Below are positions 14,414 to 14,557 of a stretch of DNA of 14,557 nucleotides, piece after piece. The stretch is taken from contig DMXI01000624.1 of assembly GCA_003483885.1 (NCBI GenBank), positions 1-14,557 on the forward strand, given 5' to 3'. This DNA is from Microscillaceae bacterium (GTDB lineage Bacteria; Bacteroidota; Bacteroidia; Cytophagales; Microscillaceae). The notes under the pieces were generated by a model, which did no database searches, had not been told where the DNA came from, and worked only from the letters and a program-made list of their open reading frames with translations. Made by a program: the position numbers and the translations under genes. Numbering within the stretch: the first letter of the stretch is position 1; each line of letters begins with the position of its first letter.

Positions 14414-14557
14414 TTGTGGATTCAAGACAATATTATGTTCCAAATTTCCCTCCCACTACCCAAAACACATCAATGGAGATGACAACTTAAGAGGGCTGTT
14501 ATTTGCGAAGAATTGTGGGAGGGAAATTTGGAACATAATATTGTCTTGAATCCACAA
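14414..14557. repeat. Perfect 43-bp inverted repeat, MITE-like or fold-back structure
   Basis: Left arm 14414-14456 (begins TTGTGGATTCAAG, ends CCCTCCCAC) and right arm 14515-14557 are perfect reverse complements around a 58-base spacer that holds no gene. The right arm reaches the last base of the window, so the repeat may extend further. The ten bases AGAATTGTGG occur at 14410-14419, across the outer edge of the left arm, and again at 14509-14518, across the inner edge of the right arm. A miniature transposable element, an end of a larger element, a large transcript hairpin or an assembly fold-back are all possible. Confidence 0.8.

Noticed and set aside
14126..14549. Overlapping reading frames of 90 (minus) and 96 (plus) codons after the kinase gene
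   Set aside because: They run through the terminator, the dispersed-repeat-like motif or the 43-bp inverted repeat, show no family pattern, and the plus-strand one starts at a TTG without a ribosome-binding site.

Overview
The window looks like chromosomal DNA of a Bacteroidota bacterium, most likely a marine Cytophagales relative (Microscilla-like). That is an inference from overall style: moderate-to-low GC, A-rich leaders without strong Shine-Dalgarno sites, a Bacteroidota-type lipoprotein signal ending in SCKK, a periplasmic-TPR histidine kinase, and a response regulator with the Bacteroidota coiled-coil plus helix-turn-helix output module. I see no rRNA, tRNA, CRISPR array, transposase or integrase gene.

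Left block (1-6390, all minus strand, read right to left). A 1103-residue fusion of a nucleotide-transporter-like (TLC/MFS) membrane domain, HEAT repeats and a degenerate cyclic-nucleotide-binding domain comes first. It is followed by a 528-residue protein that appears to hold three TIR-like domains in a row, and then by an nSTAND1-type P-loop NTPase that runs off the window start. The last two are 91 bp apart with no terminator and probably form an operon. Together they look like a multi-component signalling or conflict cassette in which an NTPase switch works with TIR-type adaptors. The TIR-like domains seem to lack the catalytic glutamate, so scaffolding is more likely than NAD+ cleavage.

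Middle block (6391-9136). A divergent 311-bp spacer leads to a 207-residue orphan protein on the plus strand. It ends at a strong bidirectional hairpin terminator shared with a convergent membrane-anchored thioredoxin-like protein. Upstream of the thioredoxin gene, on the same strand, is a lipoprotein whose C-terminal half has the Ser/Thr-rich beta pattern of aerolysin/ETX-MTX2 pore-forming proteins. An 11-bp hairpin separates the two genes.

A gene-poor stretch of about 930 bp (9137-10070) carries several hairpins, one of them terminator-like on the minus strand, a 41-bp imperfect direct repeat 156 bp apart, and one doubtful 62-codon reading frame.

Right block (10071-14132, plus strand). A response regulator (receiver, coiled coil, helix-turn-helix) is followed after 300 bp by a 968-residue sensor kinase: signal peptide, twelve TPR-like units of exactly 40 residues, one membrane helix, coiled coil, HisKA, HATPase and a helical tail. 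A 14-bp inverted repeat lies just upstream of the kinase start. The two probably form a two-component pair. After the kinase come a terminator that resembles the one at 7353-7394, a short dispersed-repeat-like motif, and a perfect 43-bp inverted repeat whose right arm ends at the last base of the window.
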